From Methanobacterium sp. (lineage in GTDB: Archaea; Methanobacteriota; Methanobacteria; Methanobacteriales; Methanobacteriaceae): a stretch of 64,000 nt of DNA. The translations under genes and the position numbers were made by a program. Location of the stretch: NCBI RefSeq assembly GCF_038562635.1, contig NZ_JBCFBO010000001.1, positions 945,869 through 1,009,868 on the forward strand. The letters run 5' to 3'. This document shows positions 16,137 to 26,260 of this stretch, in pieces. Below the pieces are notes generated by a model. That model saw only the letters and a list, made by a program, of their open reading frames with translations. It was not told the origin of the DNA and did not search any database. Each line of letters opens with the position of its first letter. The stretch's first letter is position 1.

Positions 16137-17236
16137 TTGGGTTCCCTATCCAGTATTTTTTGAGCTTTTTCCTTCGCTTCTTCCCTTTTACACGAGAATT
16201 CTTCAAAGAAATTTTTCATCATGCTTGCTGCATTCTTCTTACACTCACCACACATAATGCTGCCGTTTTTACATGATTCACGTAGCTCTTCAAGTTTTTT
16301 CTCGGATGGCTCCAGGTGATATACTAACAATTCAAAAATAGTACAGTCCTCTGGAACTCCACCTAACTTACGCTGTTCCTCTAAACTTTCTCTACCACCA
16401 GATTTAGCTGATTTAACCTTTTTTTCTACTTCTTTAGGTGAATCGCTTAAAAATATGGCTGATTTAGGTTTACTGCTTGACATCTTATCTCCAGTAAGTC
16501 CTGTCATAAACCTGTGATAAGTCGAGGAAGGGGATATAAAGTTAAATTTACCTTTAAATCGTTCTGCAATGTCTCTTGTAAGTCTTATATGAGGATCCTG
16601 ATCTGGCCCTACAGGTACTACAGTTGGCTTTGGACCGCCACATTCTTCAGTTTGAGGGAGAAGAATGTCTGCAACCTGAATCAGTGGCGCATACATATGA
16701 GCAATATTGGTGCTCCCTGAAAAGCCATAAATAGCCCTCATTTCATTAAAATTAACCTTTTTTGACAAAATATATGCAAGATCTCCAAGATTACGATTTT
16801 CTGACTGGAGATATACGTTTACATTTTCTTTTTCAAGATCCAAACCTAGAGCTATATAATTTGTGATATACTCATAAATTGCAAGTTCTCGTGAGGCTTC
16901 AAAATCAATTCCCCTCGCAGAATAAGCCTCCATATCTGCTATAGGGATGTAAATATCTGCCCCTTTTTCTTGATACCATATAAGTTGATCCACGATCATC
17001 TTATGGCCTATATGCATTTTTCCACTAGGCATCATCCCACTTACAACAGCAAAATCCTTTCCTTCCCTCATTGCTTTAAGTATCCTTCCATAATCTCTCT
17101 GTCCAAAAATTATGTTCCTCTGCATTAATGAATGAGGATTATTTATCTCTTCTTTTAAATTCCCAAAGGGTTTAATTCCAAACTGTTTTGTAAGTTTTTC
17201 ATAATCGATGACTGCTGAACTCCATGGATCTATCAA
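16130..17236 (-). CDS. trpS: tryptophanyl-tRNA synthetase
   Basis: Class I aminoacyl-tRNA synthetase charging tRNA-Trp. The 368-residue protein is of the archaeal/eukaryotic type, with HIGH at 75-78 (PSGKMHIGHKM) and the KMSSS loop (GDKMSSSKPKSA). The conserved GSTNIAHMYAPLIQVADI segment is also present. A cysteine-containing C-terminal part (CGECKKN) follows. The end overlaps the SpoIIM-like gene. Confidence 0.94.
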   Translation of the reverse strand: MIDPWSSAVIDYEKLTKQFGIKPFGNLKEEINNPHSLMQRNIIFGQRDYGRILKAMREGKDFAVVSGMMPSGKMHIGHKMIVDQLIWYQEKGADIYIPIADMEAYSARGIDFEASRELAIYEYITNYIALGLDLEKENVNVYLQSENRNLGDLAYILSKKVNFNEMRAIYGFSGSTNIAHMYAPLIQVADILLPQTEECGGPKPTVVPVGPDQDPHIRLTRDIAERFKGKFNFISPSSTYHRFMTGLTGDKMSSSKPKSAIFLSDSPKEVEKKVKSAKSGGRESLEEQRKLGGVPEDCTIFELLVYHLEPSEKKLEELRESCKNGSIMCGECKKNAASMMKNFFEEFSCKREEAKEKAQKILDREPKC

Positions 17237-17324
17237 TTGATCACCTAATTAAATTGAATATTAGTATTTAATAATTTATTTTCATTTTATACATGAATAA
17301 TAAAATTTGCATAGTCATATAATA

Positions 17325-17620
17325 TTATAACTCCTTTTATAAAAACATCACTGGAAATAGTTATGGCTTCTATTCTACAATTTCAAGCACTCTAATTAAA
17401 TTAAATATCATCCAGCTATACTTTTATAATAATGAATATGGTTATAATTCACTTTATAAAAATCACTGGGAAATTGGTTTATGTTTGTCCATTCTACAAT
17501 TCAACGTATCTCTAAACATGTAATTTTATAACTATACACTTATCACAAATAAATAAAAGTTGTGGTTATCATTTTAAAAAAATATCACAAGAAAACTTAT
17601 GGTCTTGTCCATTCCACATT
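17325..17620. repeat. three degenerate tandem copies of the endA 3' end
   Basis: The stretch that includes the last codons and stop of endA (about 17560-17620) is followed downstream by two diverged copies, near 17440-17505 and 17325-17390. Each has the order TTTATAAAAA, ATCACTGG, TTATGG and TTCTACAATTTCAA or close variants. The period is about 117-119 bp, and similarity extends into the sequence between them. The non-genic copies carry no open frame of note. They account for most of the 360-bp gap between endA and trpS. Confidence 0.65.
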
Positions 17621-18109
17621 ATAATAAGTAATATCGTTTTCTTCGTCAACCACAGCAAATAAAAGCTTTTTATTAACTCCATGAGCTACTCTTACATAAC
17701 TTGAAAAATCAGATATCCGTATTTCATAATCTTCTGATGCTACTTTTACAAGAAAATCTGAGTGACCATCTCCAGGAGATTTCCCTCGCTCATAAAGCCT
17801 AAACTCAGAGCCGTATTTAAAACCTGTCTTTACAACGTAGCCCCTGTTTCGAAGATCCCTGAAAACTATATATTTTGAGAATAGATCTTCTTTACGGATT
17901 ATTTGAAACATTTCATCAAGTGGTACTTCTTTACCGTCCCTTAAAATGATTATTCTTTCATTTTCAGCCAGGTAAAGTGCCTCAATTAGTGAAAGCTGCA
18001 ATCCTTCTTCACTCATGTTTCCATAATGACTTTTCTCGTGAAGTTTTGTCCCTTTTTTGTCTTTAATTATGACTACATCTTCGGATAGCTCTGCATCCAT
18101 TTTTTTCAC
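17597..18109 (-). CDS. endA: tRNA-splicing endonuclease
   Basis: Enzyme that removes introns from archaeal precursor tRNAs at bulge-helix-bulge sites. The 170-residue length fits the homotetrameric euryarchaeal type. The catalytic triad is visible as Y106 (FRLYERGK), H116 (PGDGHSDF) and K147 (GVNKKLLFAV). It lies immediately downstream of hxlB on the same strand. Its 3' end is repeated twice in degenerate form downstream. Confidence 0.94.
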   Translation of the reverse strand: MKKMDAELSEDVVIIKDKKGTKLHEKSHYGNMSEEGLQLSLIEALYLAENERIIILRDGKEVPLDEMFQIIRKEDLFSKYIVFRDLRNRGYVVKTGFKYGSEFRLYERGKSPGDGHSDFLVKVASEDYEIRISDFSSYVRVAHGVNKKLLFAVVDEENDITYYNVEWTRP

Positions 18110-18130
18110 CTGATAAGTCCATTAAGAAGA

Positions 18131-18715
18131 TTATTCAATTGTAGCATGTCTTCTCTTTAGATCAATTTCTTTTTTACCGAGACGAGCCATAAACTCAGCT
18201 ATAAGCCCATCAAGAAATAGATGAGTACTGTCTTCAAAAAGAGTTCCCATAGGAGTTAAATCATCATACTGCCCCTTTAAAACATTTGAGGTATAATGTT
18301 TCCATGGTTCCTTAGTTTTACTGTCTATGTTTATTATAATATCCAGACTTTCAGTTAAGGTAGATTCCATATTTCCAGTTATCCCAATAACTTTAGCATT
18401 GGCTTCTTTTGCTGCTTTCCCCGCAAGTGTAACTGTTTTAGTTTCTCCAGAACCAGATATGGCTATTAAAGAATCCACATCCCTAATTGCAGGAGTTGTA
18501 ACATCCCCAACCACATAAACTGTAAATCCAAGGTGCATCAACCTCATTGCAAACATTTTTCCCACTAATTCGGACCTTCCAGTACCTACAATAAATACAC
18601 TGTCTGAATTTACAATTGTATCTATCATCTTAGAAACTTGTTCTTCATCGATTCTTTCTATAACTTTGAGTGCGTGTGTTGTTATTTCTTTAGCTGTTTT
18701 TTTTACGTATTCCAT
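18131..18715 (-). CDS. hxlB: 6-phospho-3-hexuloisomerase
   Basis: SIS-domain isomerase that interconverts hexulose 6-phosphate and fructose 6-phosphate. In archaea it serves the reverse ribulose-monophosphate route for pentose supply. The product has GTGRSELVGKMFAMRLMHLG, SGSGETKTV and the ATPMGT-like segment LTPMGTLFEDSTH of the family. I start at the ATG at 18715 (MEYVKKTAKE), preceded by AGGGA. The open frame extends 23 codons upstream, but that extension is repeat sequence and not family-like. Confidence 0.9.
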   Translation of the reverse strand: MEYVKKTAKEITTHALKVIERIDEEQVSKMIDTIVNSDSVFIVGTGRSELVGKMFAMRLMHLGFTVYVVGDVTTPAIRDVDSLIAISGSGETKTVTLAGKAAKEANAKVIGITGNMESTLTESLDIIINIDSKTKEPWKHYTSNVLKGQYDDLTPMGTLFEDSTHLFLDGLIAEFMARLGKKEIDLKRRHATIE

Positions 18716-18743
18716 CTTTATTCCCTGTTTAATTTTAGTTATT

Positions 18744-18984
18744 ACTATTAAATCCAAGTATTTTACCTGCCAACCTGCAAGCATCTATTTGTTGGTTGAT
18801 CAGGAATACCTGAATTAAAGTCCAGTTATTTAAAACCTGCCAACTGCAAAAATCTATAATTTTTCAAGCCGTCAAAAAATCGAAGATTGTGACGCATTAA
18901 AATCAAAGATTTTGCGCCAAAATCGGAGATTTCAAGCGGTTGATCAAAAACACCGGACTAAAGCCCAGTTATCCGTAACCCGGC
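18744..18984. repeat. degenerate copies of the npdG 3' end plus triloop palindromes (cluster 5)
   Basis: Downstream of npdG, a segment covering its stop (18938-18984, GGTTGATCA...TAAAGCCCAGTTAT) is echoed at 18794-18842 (GGTTGATCA...TAAAGTCCAGTTAT). A third, partial copy lies at about 18744-18787, sharing ACCTGCCAAC and CATCTAT with the second. Between copies two and three lie hairpin units such as AAAATC-aaa-GATTTT and AAATC-gga-GATTT (18841-18935). Confidence 0.6.
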
Positions 18985-19629
18985 TAATTTAATTTTATTT
19001 CTAATATTAAGATTTATAAGCAATGGAGTTATCTTTTCAACAATTCTTGCATTTTCAAGAGGACCGCAGTCTAAAGATCTTACATTTGGAATCTTTTCTG
19101 CAAGTGCCATTACTTCTTTCCTAGCTTTTTCATCATCACTAGATATAAGGCAGTCACAGTCCACATCATCTTTAATGTTTAATAAACTTGCAGCACTTAT
19201 ATTGTTAAAAGCAGAAACTACCTTTGCATCTGTGTCTTCAAGTAATTCAGCAGTTCTCTCAGCTGCAGAACCCTGCCATACATCAACATATCGTGTTGGC
19301 CTGCCTCCTAAACAGCCGTCCAGTGGAACTGTTGCATCAATGACTATTTTATCTCCGATATATTCCTTTATGCTTCTAAGGGTTACTATTTGAGCTTGTA
19401 AAGGCACAGTTAACAATATAATGTCACCTTCTTTTGCTGCATCCACATTAGTTGAACCGCGGATATTTGAAACTTCTCCGTCTTCCAACATTTCTTTTAC
19501 TATATCTACAGCATTTTCTGCCTTTTTTGCATCTCTTGACCCGATTATAATGTCTTCGCCTGCTTTTACAAACCTTAACGCTAAACCAAGCCCTTGATCT
19601 CCTGTTCCACCTATTATTGCAATTTTCAT
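18958..19629 (-). CDS. npdG: F420H2:NADP oxidoreductase
   Basis: Moves reducing equivalents between coenzyme F420H2 and NADP, supplying NADPH for biosynthesis in methanogens. The 223-residue Rossmann protein has the NADP-binding IGGTGDQGLG motif at the N terminus, then VPLDGCLGGRPTRYVDVWQG and SAFNNISAASL, all family-typical. I choose ATG 19629 (MKIAIIGG), because GGGAGAT sits just upstream. The longer reading frame would translate that site. Confidence 0.92.
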   Translation of the reverse strand: MKIAIIGGTGDQGLGLALRFVKAGEDIIIGSRDAKKAENAVDIVKEMLEDGEVSNIRGSTNVDAAKEGDIILLTVPLQAQIVTLRSIKEYIGDKIVIDATVPLDGCLGGRPTRYVDVWQGSAAERTAELLEDTDAKVVSAFNNISAASLLNIKDDVDCDCLISSDDEKARKEVMALAEKIPNVRSLDCGPLENARIVEKITPLLINLNIRNKIKLAGLRITGL

Positions 19630-19944
19630 AAAAAAATCTCCCATTTACCTAAATTTACACCTAAAAAAGGGATATTTGTTTTTATGTTTATATTTTATAA
19701 AACCTTTTTCTAAATAATCGATTTTTAGATACAATTACTTAAAAAATATAATACTTCGATTTAACTTATTTAAATGCAGAAATCAATGTCAACTGGAGAT
19801 ATAAAACTATTCTATTATAGCTGAAATTAAATCAAATAATATCAAGAAGTAACTTAAATTTATTTTAAGATCAAAGATTAATATCAATAAATCTAGATAA
19901 ATAACTATCTAAGCTATTTCATAAATGTGAATGATTCACTGCAT
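19630..19944. other. intergenic stretch with the likely npdG promoter
   Basis: No gene is seen. On the minus strand GGTTTTATAAAATATAAAC (about 19688-19705) is a plausible BRE/TATA for npdG with a leader of roughly 40 bases. The rest is AT-rich and featureless. Confidence 0.4.
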
Positions 19945-20166
19945 TTATTTTTTTATAAAATCCCCTAATAACTTATTTATTTCAATTTCTTCTTCCAGTG
20001 ATTCTTCTTTATATTCATTGATACGTACCCATATGGAGTTCTTTTGAACAGCAAAATAATGTCCTTTGTCCAGCAATATTTTAGCAAATTCATTAGTGTT
20101 TTCCTGGTTTTTAAAATGTATGTACCCTGTATAGATAATTGTTAACAGTTCATTCTCTACTTTCAT
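19945..20166 (-). CDS. small protein of unknown function
   Basis: A 73-residue open frame, MKVENELLTIIYTGYIHFKN, with alternating hydrophobic and charged residues (beta-alpha pattern) and an acidic helix near the C terminus. No family is recognised. No clear ribosome binding site precedes the ATG, so it may be translated from a short leader. The amino-acid composition is protein-like, which is why I keep it. It is not obviously linked to either neighbour. Confidence 0.5.
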   Translation of the reverse strand: MKVENELLTIIYTGYIHFKNQENTNEFAKILLDKGHYFAVQKNSIWVRINEYKEESLEEEIEINKLLGDFIKK

Positions 20167-20300
20167 AACATTTTATTATATTTGTAATATTTAGTTATAG
20201 TATTTTAAGAAAAACTTATCATTACTTTTCAAATGCTCTACCACAACCCCTGATACTATCCTTAACCTTATAATAGATTGCATTAAAGGAGGTCCACAAC

Positions 20301-20702
20301 ATGCGATTTAGCGTTATTAAATATGAAGAGGAAAAAACAGCTTACTACAACCCCAAAGCCTTTTATAGGGATGAAAACATGATTATATTCCCTTTTGAAG
20401 AATTTGACAACTTCTATAATGAAATGGTACAGAATTTAAATGTTGTTAAAAATATTTTAAACGAGGCTCTAAGTTCCGACTCACCCCATCCTCCAATAAG
20501 AGATTTAGAACGAGTAGAAGACTGGATCAACCTCATATCAGAAGACGTGGACCTCTTACTTAAATTTAAAATGCAAAGTACACTTGGATCCTTCAGGAGC
20601 AGGAATTCAGCCAGAACTAAACTTTCATTCAAAAGCCCCCAGATAGAAAGTACCCTTCCAACATGCCCTAAAGAAGAGATTCAGTGTCTAATGGGATTAT
20701 AG
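20301..20702 (+). CDS. conserved-looking small protein of unknown function
   Basis: A 133-residue soluble protein beginning MRFSVIKYEEEKTAYYNPKA, preceded by a strong GGAGGT seven bases before the ATG. The centre is predicted helical (FYNEMVQNLNVVKNILNEAL, then VEDWINLISEDVDLLLKF). The last 40 residues are Ser/Arg/Pro-rich and probably unstructured, with two cysteines near the end. I do not recognise a family. It is divergent from the neighbouring minus-strand genes. Confidence 0.65.
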   Translation: MRFSVIKYEEEKTAYYNPKAFYRDENMIIFPFEEFDNFYNEMVQNLNVVKNILNEALSSDSPHPPIRDLERVEDWINLISEDVDLLLKFKMQSTLGSFRSRNSARTKLSFKSPQIESTLPTCPKEEIQCLMGL

Positions 20703-20808
20703 GACGAGATTGAACTTGCAACTTATTTAAAATATCTGCAAGTTCATGATCCAAATCCATTTAACTTTGAATAATTTAAAATTCAAAGAATTTAAAAAGA
20801 GACTTTGA

Positions 20809-21561
20809 TTAATCTACTAATTTTTCAATATAATCAAGACTTTCTAAAATTTCATCCTTGTTTGTAACTTCTACAACAAGTACACCCTCAAAGTTCTTCT
20901 TATTCAGACCTTCAAAAAGTGATTTAAAATCAATGTCTTTGCTTCCAACTGCATTATGGTTATCAAATGATCCATCATTGTCGCTCAGGTGGAAGTGCCC
21001 AATATTATTATATTTTAAAATTTCACCAATAGATATACCTGTATTATATGCATGCCCAACATCGACAGTCATGAGTGCCCCAATCTCCTGAACTAACTCA
21101 TTAAGTTCTCCAAGGTTTTTGCAAGTCATTCCTTCCATATCGGGCATATTTTCAACACACAGCTTTATTCCACGTTCTTCAGCAAATTTTGAACATTCTT
21201 TAAGTGAAGTTAAACTGCTTTCTTTGATTTTTTCTGGAAACTTTCGTGCTAAAAATGCCATATGGCCCGGGTGCACAACAACTACTTCAGAATCTATTTT
21301 AGAAGCTAAATCAATCGAATTTTTTACCTCTTCAACTGAAGCCTTTCGTATAGACTCATTTAAAGAAGCAATGTTGATATCAGAAAGAGGAGCATGTATA
21401 CTTGTTTTTATATTATAAGAATTCACAAGATCATGATCTATCTTGTTATAAGGATATTCCATCATTAATTCACAATATTTGACATTTATACTTGCCAAAT
21501 AGTCCAGTATCTCTTTAAGGGACATTGGAAACAGTGCAAGTGTTGATACTCCAATTTTCAT
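20809..21561 (-). CDS. sugar phosphate isomerase/epimerase-like TIM-barrel protein
   Basis: A 250-residue protein of the xylose isomerase-like/AP endonuclease 2 TIM-barrel superfamily. It starts MKIGVSTLALFPMSLKEILD and shows the metal-binding pattern: ELMMEYP, HAPLSD, VVHPGH, CVENMPDMEG, TVDVGHAYNTG, HFHLSDNDG and VVEVTN. The ATG at 21561 follows GGTGATAATC. The substrate is unknown. Archaeal relatives are annotated either as isomerases or as endonuclease IV-like proteins. Confidence 0.75.
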   Translation of the reverse strand: MKIGVSTLALFPMSLKEILDYLASINVKYCELMMEYPYNKIDHDLVNSYNIKTSIHAPLSDINIASLNESIRKASVEEVKNSIDLASKIDSEVVVVHPGHMAFLARKFPEKIKESSLTSLKECSKFAEERGIKLCVENMPDMEGMTCKNLGELNELVQEIGALMTVDVGHAYNTGISIGEILKYNNIGHFHLSDNDGSFDNHNAVGSKDIDFKSLFEGLNKKNFEGVLVVEVTNKDEILESLDYIEKLVD

Positions 21562-21634
21562 GATTATCACCAAAAATAAGTTGGAATTAAATAATATTTA
21601 ATTCCACGCTCTAATATTTATAGAATTCAAAGTT

Positions 21635-23458
21635 TTATTCGTTTCTAACCCTGGCCTCTATAGGGATATTTCTTTTAAGTGCATCCATTATAATGCCCGC
21701 AAGTTCTATATCCTTTTTAATTTTAATGGTACCTTTTTTACCGACTGTTGCAGTAAATAAGTATTCATCTTTCACCAAAATATCAAAAGGAGTGCCTATA
21801 TTATCTTTACCAAAGTTCAGTACCACATAATTTCCAGAAAGCTGGACATCTACATTAAACATTTCTTCATTTCCACTTGCTCTAAATGGTTCAACACCTA
21901 TGCTTATTCCTATTCTTCTTTCAACTTCGTCAATTGTCTTTCCTTTTTTACCTATAAGCTTTGGAATATATTTTTCATCCATCCAGACAGTGGCACGTTT
22001 GTCCGATTTCATGTCAACTTCAACACGGGCTCCAGGAACTGTTTTCTTAATCTCTTTTATTATTTCACGTTCTGCAATCTTTTGAACTGGAGTTTTCTCA
22101 TAAGTGGTTACTCCCACTTCCATAACAATGGTTTGCTCACCATAGGTGTATATCTCATGTGTAAGGTCTCCGGTATCAAAATTACGGATTTCTATAACTG
22201 GTCTTGAGAGATCTGCCTCCAGCATTCCAGATGGAACTTTTACAGTAAGTGCAACATCATAAACTGCTTCCACATTTCCATTATTTATAAAAATAGTTGT
22301 GTCTACAATTGATGGGATTATTCCAAGTTCTACCCTTCCAAGTATCCTTTGAATTGCATCTATAGGTTTTGTAGCATGTACAACACCAATCATGCCCACC
22401 CCTGCAAGCCTCATGTCTGCAAATATCCTGAAATCCCTTGTTTTCCTTAATTCATCATATATAGTATAATCAGGACGCACAAGCAGTAGTATATCTGCTG
22501 TTTTCTCCATACTTCGTTCTAAAGGTGCGTATTGAGTTATTTCCGCGCTGACCTGTAAATCACGTGGTGATTCCATAGTTTTGACAATGGAGTTGAGGTT
22601 TTTACTGTAAAATTCTGCAATTGCCTGGGCAAAAGTAGTTTTACCTGCGCCTGGCGGACCTGCAATTAATATTCCTTTAGCTCTTTCCCTTAACCTCTCA
22701 ATAAGCTTATCTGGAAGTCTGTAGTCATTTAGAGATACCTTTGCAACTGGTCTTACTACTGTTATCTCAAATCCATCAGAAAACGGGGGCCTTGCAATTG
22801 ATATCCGGTATTCTCTAAACTGAACAACAGTTGCACCTTCCCTTTCTATCTCAATAAAACTCTTGAAGTCGCTTTTTGTCCTTTCCATAATTTCTTTAGC
22901 CATACTCTCAATTTCATGGTATGCTAAAGGCCTTGATCCTAACCTAACAAGTTTTATGTTTCCAGGTGTCCCCTTCTTTGCCATAGGGACCACGTCTTCT
23001 TTTAGATGGACTGACATGGTTTCATCATCAAAGAACTTGGCTATTTCAAGTTCGGTGTACCCCACCATTTCCTGTTTCAGGTACATAACATCGAGTCCTT
23101 GAGCTTTTGCAACTTCCATCTGGACCCTATCACTAGTAATTAGTGTAGATTCTGTTTTTTGAGCCGTATCTCTTATCATAGCATCTATTTCTCCTCCTTT
23201 TGCCATAGATATTTGCTCAAGGGTGGGTCTTTTCCCTATATAAATTAGGTCTATGATACCATCATTGTAGAGTTCTTGAAGATTCTTTAATTCTTCCAAA
23301 CCATTGAACCCCGTTTCTCTTCCCCTATTAGCCTGGTTTTCCAATTCAGATACAACTGCTTCAGGAATTACTACTTCACATCCCTTAAATTCGTCTTCCT
23401 GGACAATTTTAGTAATTCGTCCATCCACAATAACGCTAGTATCTGGAACTATTTTCAT
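21635..23458 (-). CDS. PIN-domain ATPase with KH domain (PilT/VapC-fusion type)
   Basis: A 607-residue archaeal protein. It combines an N-terminal PIN nuclease-like domain (about 1-130, VPDTSVIVDGR and ITSDRVQ), a secretion-type ATPase (Walker A GPPGAGKTT at about 267-275, then a YDELRKTRDF segment) and a C-terminal KH-like RNA-binding module (IPKLIGKKGKTIDEVERRIG). The family is widely conserved in Euryarchaeota. The domain mix suggests RNA-related work, but the cellular role is not settled. It lies just downstream of hisI on the same strand. Confidence 0.85.
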   Translation of the reverse strand: MKIVPDTSVIVDGRITKIVQEDEFKGCEVVIPEAVVSELENQANRGRETGFNGLEELKNLQELYNDGIIDLIYIGKRPTLEQISMAKGGEIDAMIRDTAQKTESTLITSDRVQMEVAKAQGLDVMYLKQEMVGYTELEIAKFFDDETMSVHLKEDVVPMAKKGTPGNIKLVRLGSRPLAYHEIESMAKEIMERTKSDFKSFIEIEREGATVVQFREYRISIARPPFSDGFEITVVRPVAKVSLNDYRLPDKLIERLRERAKGILIAGPPGAGKTTFAQAIAEFYSKNLNSIVKTMESPRDLQVSAEITQYAPLERSMEKTADILLLVRPDYTIYDELRKTRDFRIFADMRLAGVGMIGVVHATKPIDAIQRILGRVELGIIPSIVDTTIFINNGNVEAVYDVALTVKVPSGMLEADLSRPVIEIRNFDTGDLTHEIYTYGEQTIVMEVGVTTYEKTPVQKIAEREIIKEIKKTVPGARVEVDMKSDKRATVWMDEKYIPKLIGKKGKTIDEVERRIGISIGVEPFRASGNEEMFNVDVQLSGNYVVLNFGKDNIGTPFDILVKDEYLFTATVGKKGTIKIKKDIELAGIIMDALKRNIPIEARVRNE

Positions 23459-23500
23459 TTTATTTTCTCTCCATAAATTTTTAAACTAAGATATGTAATC

Positions 23501-23899
23501 TTAACTTTTATCATAAACTTCATCTGGATTAAATACTTTATTTCCTACAATTTCCAGTTTATCATCTATTACTTTCCTGAAAAAGCAGGATTCATACCCT
23601 TCATGGCAGGCCCCGCCTTTTTGGCTAACTTTAATAAGAACCGCATCTTCATCACAATCAACACGTATCTCTTCAACGTGCTGGAAATTGCCTGAACTTT
23701 CTCCTTTAAGCCAGAGCTTCTGGCGTGAAGTACTCCAGTAATGTGCTTTTTTTGTTTCTATTGTCTTTTTAAGGGCTTCTTGATTCATGTAAGCCACCAT
23801 AAGAACTTCAGAAGTTTTATAATCCTGTGCTATTGCTATGACTAAGTTCTGATCGCCTACTTTGTGTCTAAAATTAAAATTGCATTTTTCAGTATTCAT
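23501..23899 (-). CDS. hisI: phosphoribosyl-AMP cyclohydrolase
   Basis: Third enzyme of histidine biosynthesis, opening the purine ring of phosphoribosyl-AMP. The 132-residue stand-alone (non-fused) form has TKKAHYWSTSRQKLWLKGESS, the metal-binding DCDEDA motif and the zinc-binding cysteines in GGACHEGYESCFFR. Its ATG abuts the stop of hisS, so the two are co-transcribed, linking histidine synthesis and charging. Confidence 0.95.
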   Translation of the reverse strand: MNTEKCNFNFRHKVGDQNLVIAIAQDYKTSEVLMVAYMNQEALKKTIETKKAHYWSTSRQKLWLKGESSGNFQHVEEIRVDCDEDAVLIKVSQKGGACHEGYESCFFRKVIDDKLEIVGNKVFNPDEVYDKS

Positions 23900-25195
<1,296 letters not shown>

Positions 25196-25352
25196 TATAA
25201 TCCTCCAAATCAAAATAAATAGATCGCATATTGTTAAATCTAAAAAAATGATATTTTTTGATACTCTTTAAGTATCTATAAAAGTCATTTAAAATAATTT
25301 TGCAAAATTTAAAAAGTTACAGAAAAGTTGATCTAATTTTGAACACAATATC

Positions 25353-26015
25353 TCATTCATAGTACTTCAAATACTCCCTCATCATTTTAGGGAATGATTT
25401 TGCGCTTAAAAATCTCAGCCCAAGCCTTTCAGCCCAGACTTTTATACCTTCATCGGCTGCCACAACTCCTGCCCCTAACTCCTTAGCAAGAAGCAGACAA
25501 TCAAGATCAGGGGCACTGTCAAGAGTACCTTTTCTTAATGCAGCCCTGTATTTTTTTCTAAAGTCTTTTATAGCATTTCCAAGAACTTCAAATTCAATGT
25601 CTGATTTTTCCTGCCCTCGTCCTAATCTAACCATAGATTCTACGGCAGTTTCCCATATGGCATTTTCTGATATTTTCATACCTTTGTTCATCCTTTCCCT
25701 CATGTCATGAACATACTCATAGAATATTTCAGAAGGTATTTTAGTATCATATCTATTTGGGCTTTTTTTTACAATCCATGTCTCTGTTTTTACCAGTATA
25801 TCTTCAGGGCATTCGTACCTAGTCATATAATTTATAAATTCTTTATAAGTAATAGGAGGCATGTGACAGCTCATGTTAAGTTTTATCCTTGATTTAGCAA
25901 TTAAATCTATTAAAATATCCACAGTAGTGGCCAGGTCTCCTTCTCCAATTTCATCTCTAAGCTGTGTATCTGTAAATGCAGTTGTATCCAACACAAACCT
26001 CTGTTTTGCAGGCAT
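25353..26015 (-). CDS. HARP, protein-only RNase P (annotated elsewhere as RNA ligase partner)
   Basis: A 220-residue PIN-like metallonuclease of the HARP family (homologue of Aquifex RNase P), which can process tRNA 5' leaders without RNA. Visible acidic residues include D10 in FVLDTTAFTD and the cluster near DSAPDLDCLLLAKEL and VVAADEGIKVWAE. Archaeal HARPs occur alongside the ribonucleoprotein RNase P and their need is unclear. It lies upstream of hisS with its own GGGAG ribosome binding site. Confidence 0.85.
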   Translation of the reverse strand: MPAKQRFVLDTTAFTDTQLRDEIGEGDLATTVDILIDLIAKSRIKLNMSCHMPPITYKEFINYMTRYECPEDILVKTETWIVKKSPNRYDTKIPSEIFYEYVHDMRERMNKGMKISENAIWETAVESMVRLGRGQEKSDIEFEVLGNAIKDFRKKYRAALRKGTLDSAPDLDCLLLAKELGAGVVAADEGIKVWAERLGLRFLSAKSFPKMMREYLKYYE

Positions 26016-26260
26016 TATACTCCCTCAATATCTGAAAAAACTATATCTTTCCAAATCATGTTTTATTTAAACCCAATAAATATTTAATTAACTATCCTTG
26101 AGTTACTGTATCCAAATCATAGGTTTTAATAGATTATGAGTGATTAATCAGGAACATTTCATACTTTCCAGATTAAATTTCTTTTTTACAATATTATCTA
26201 ATCTCGATTACATTAATTTTTATTTAATCAATGATATAAAATATTCTAAGAACTAATGTA

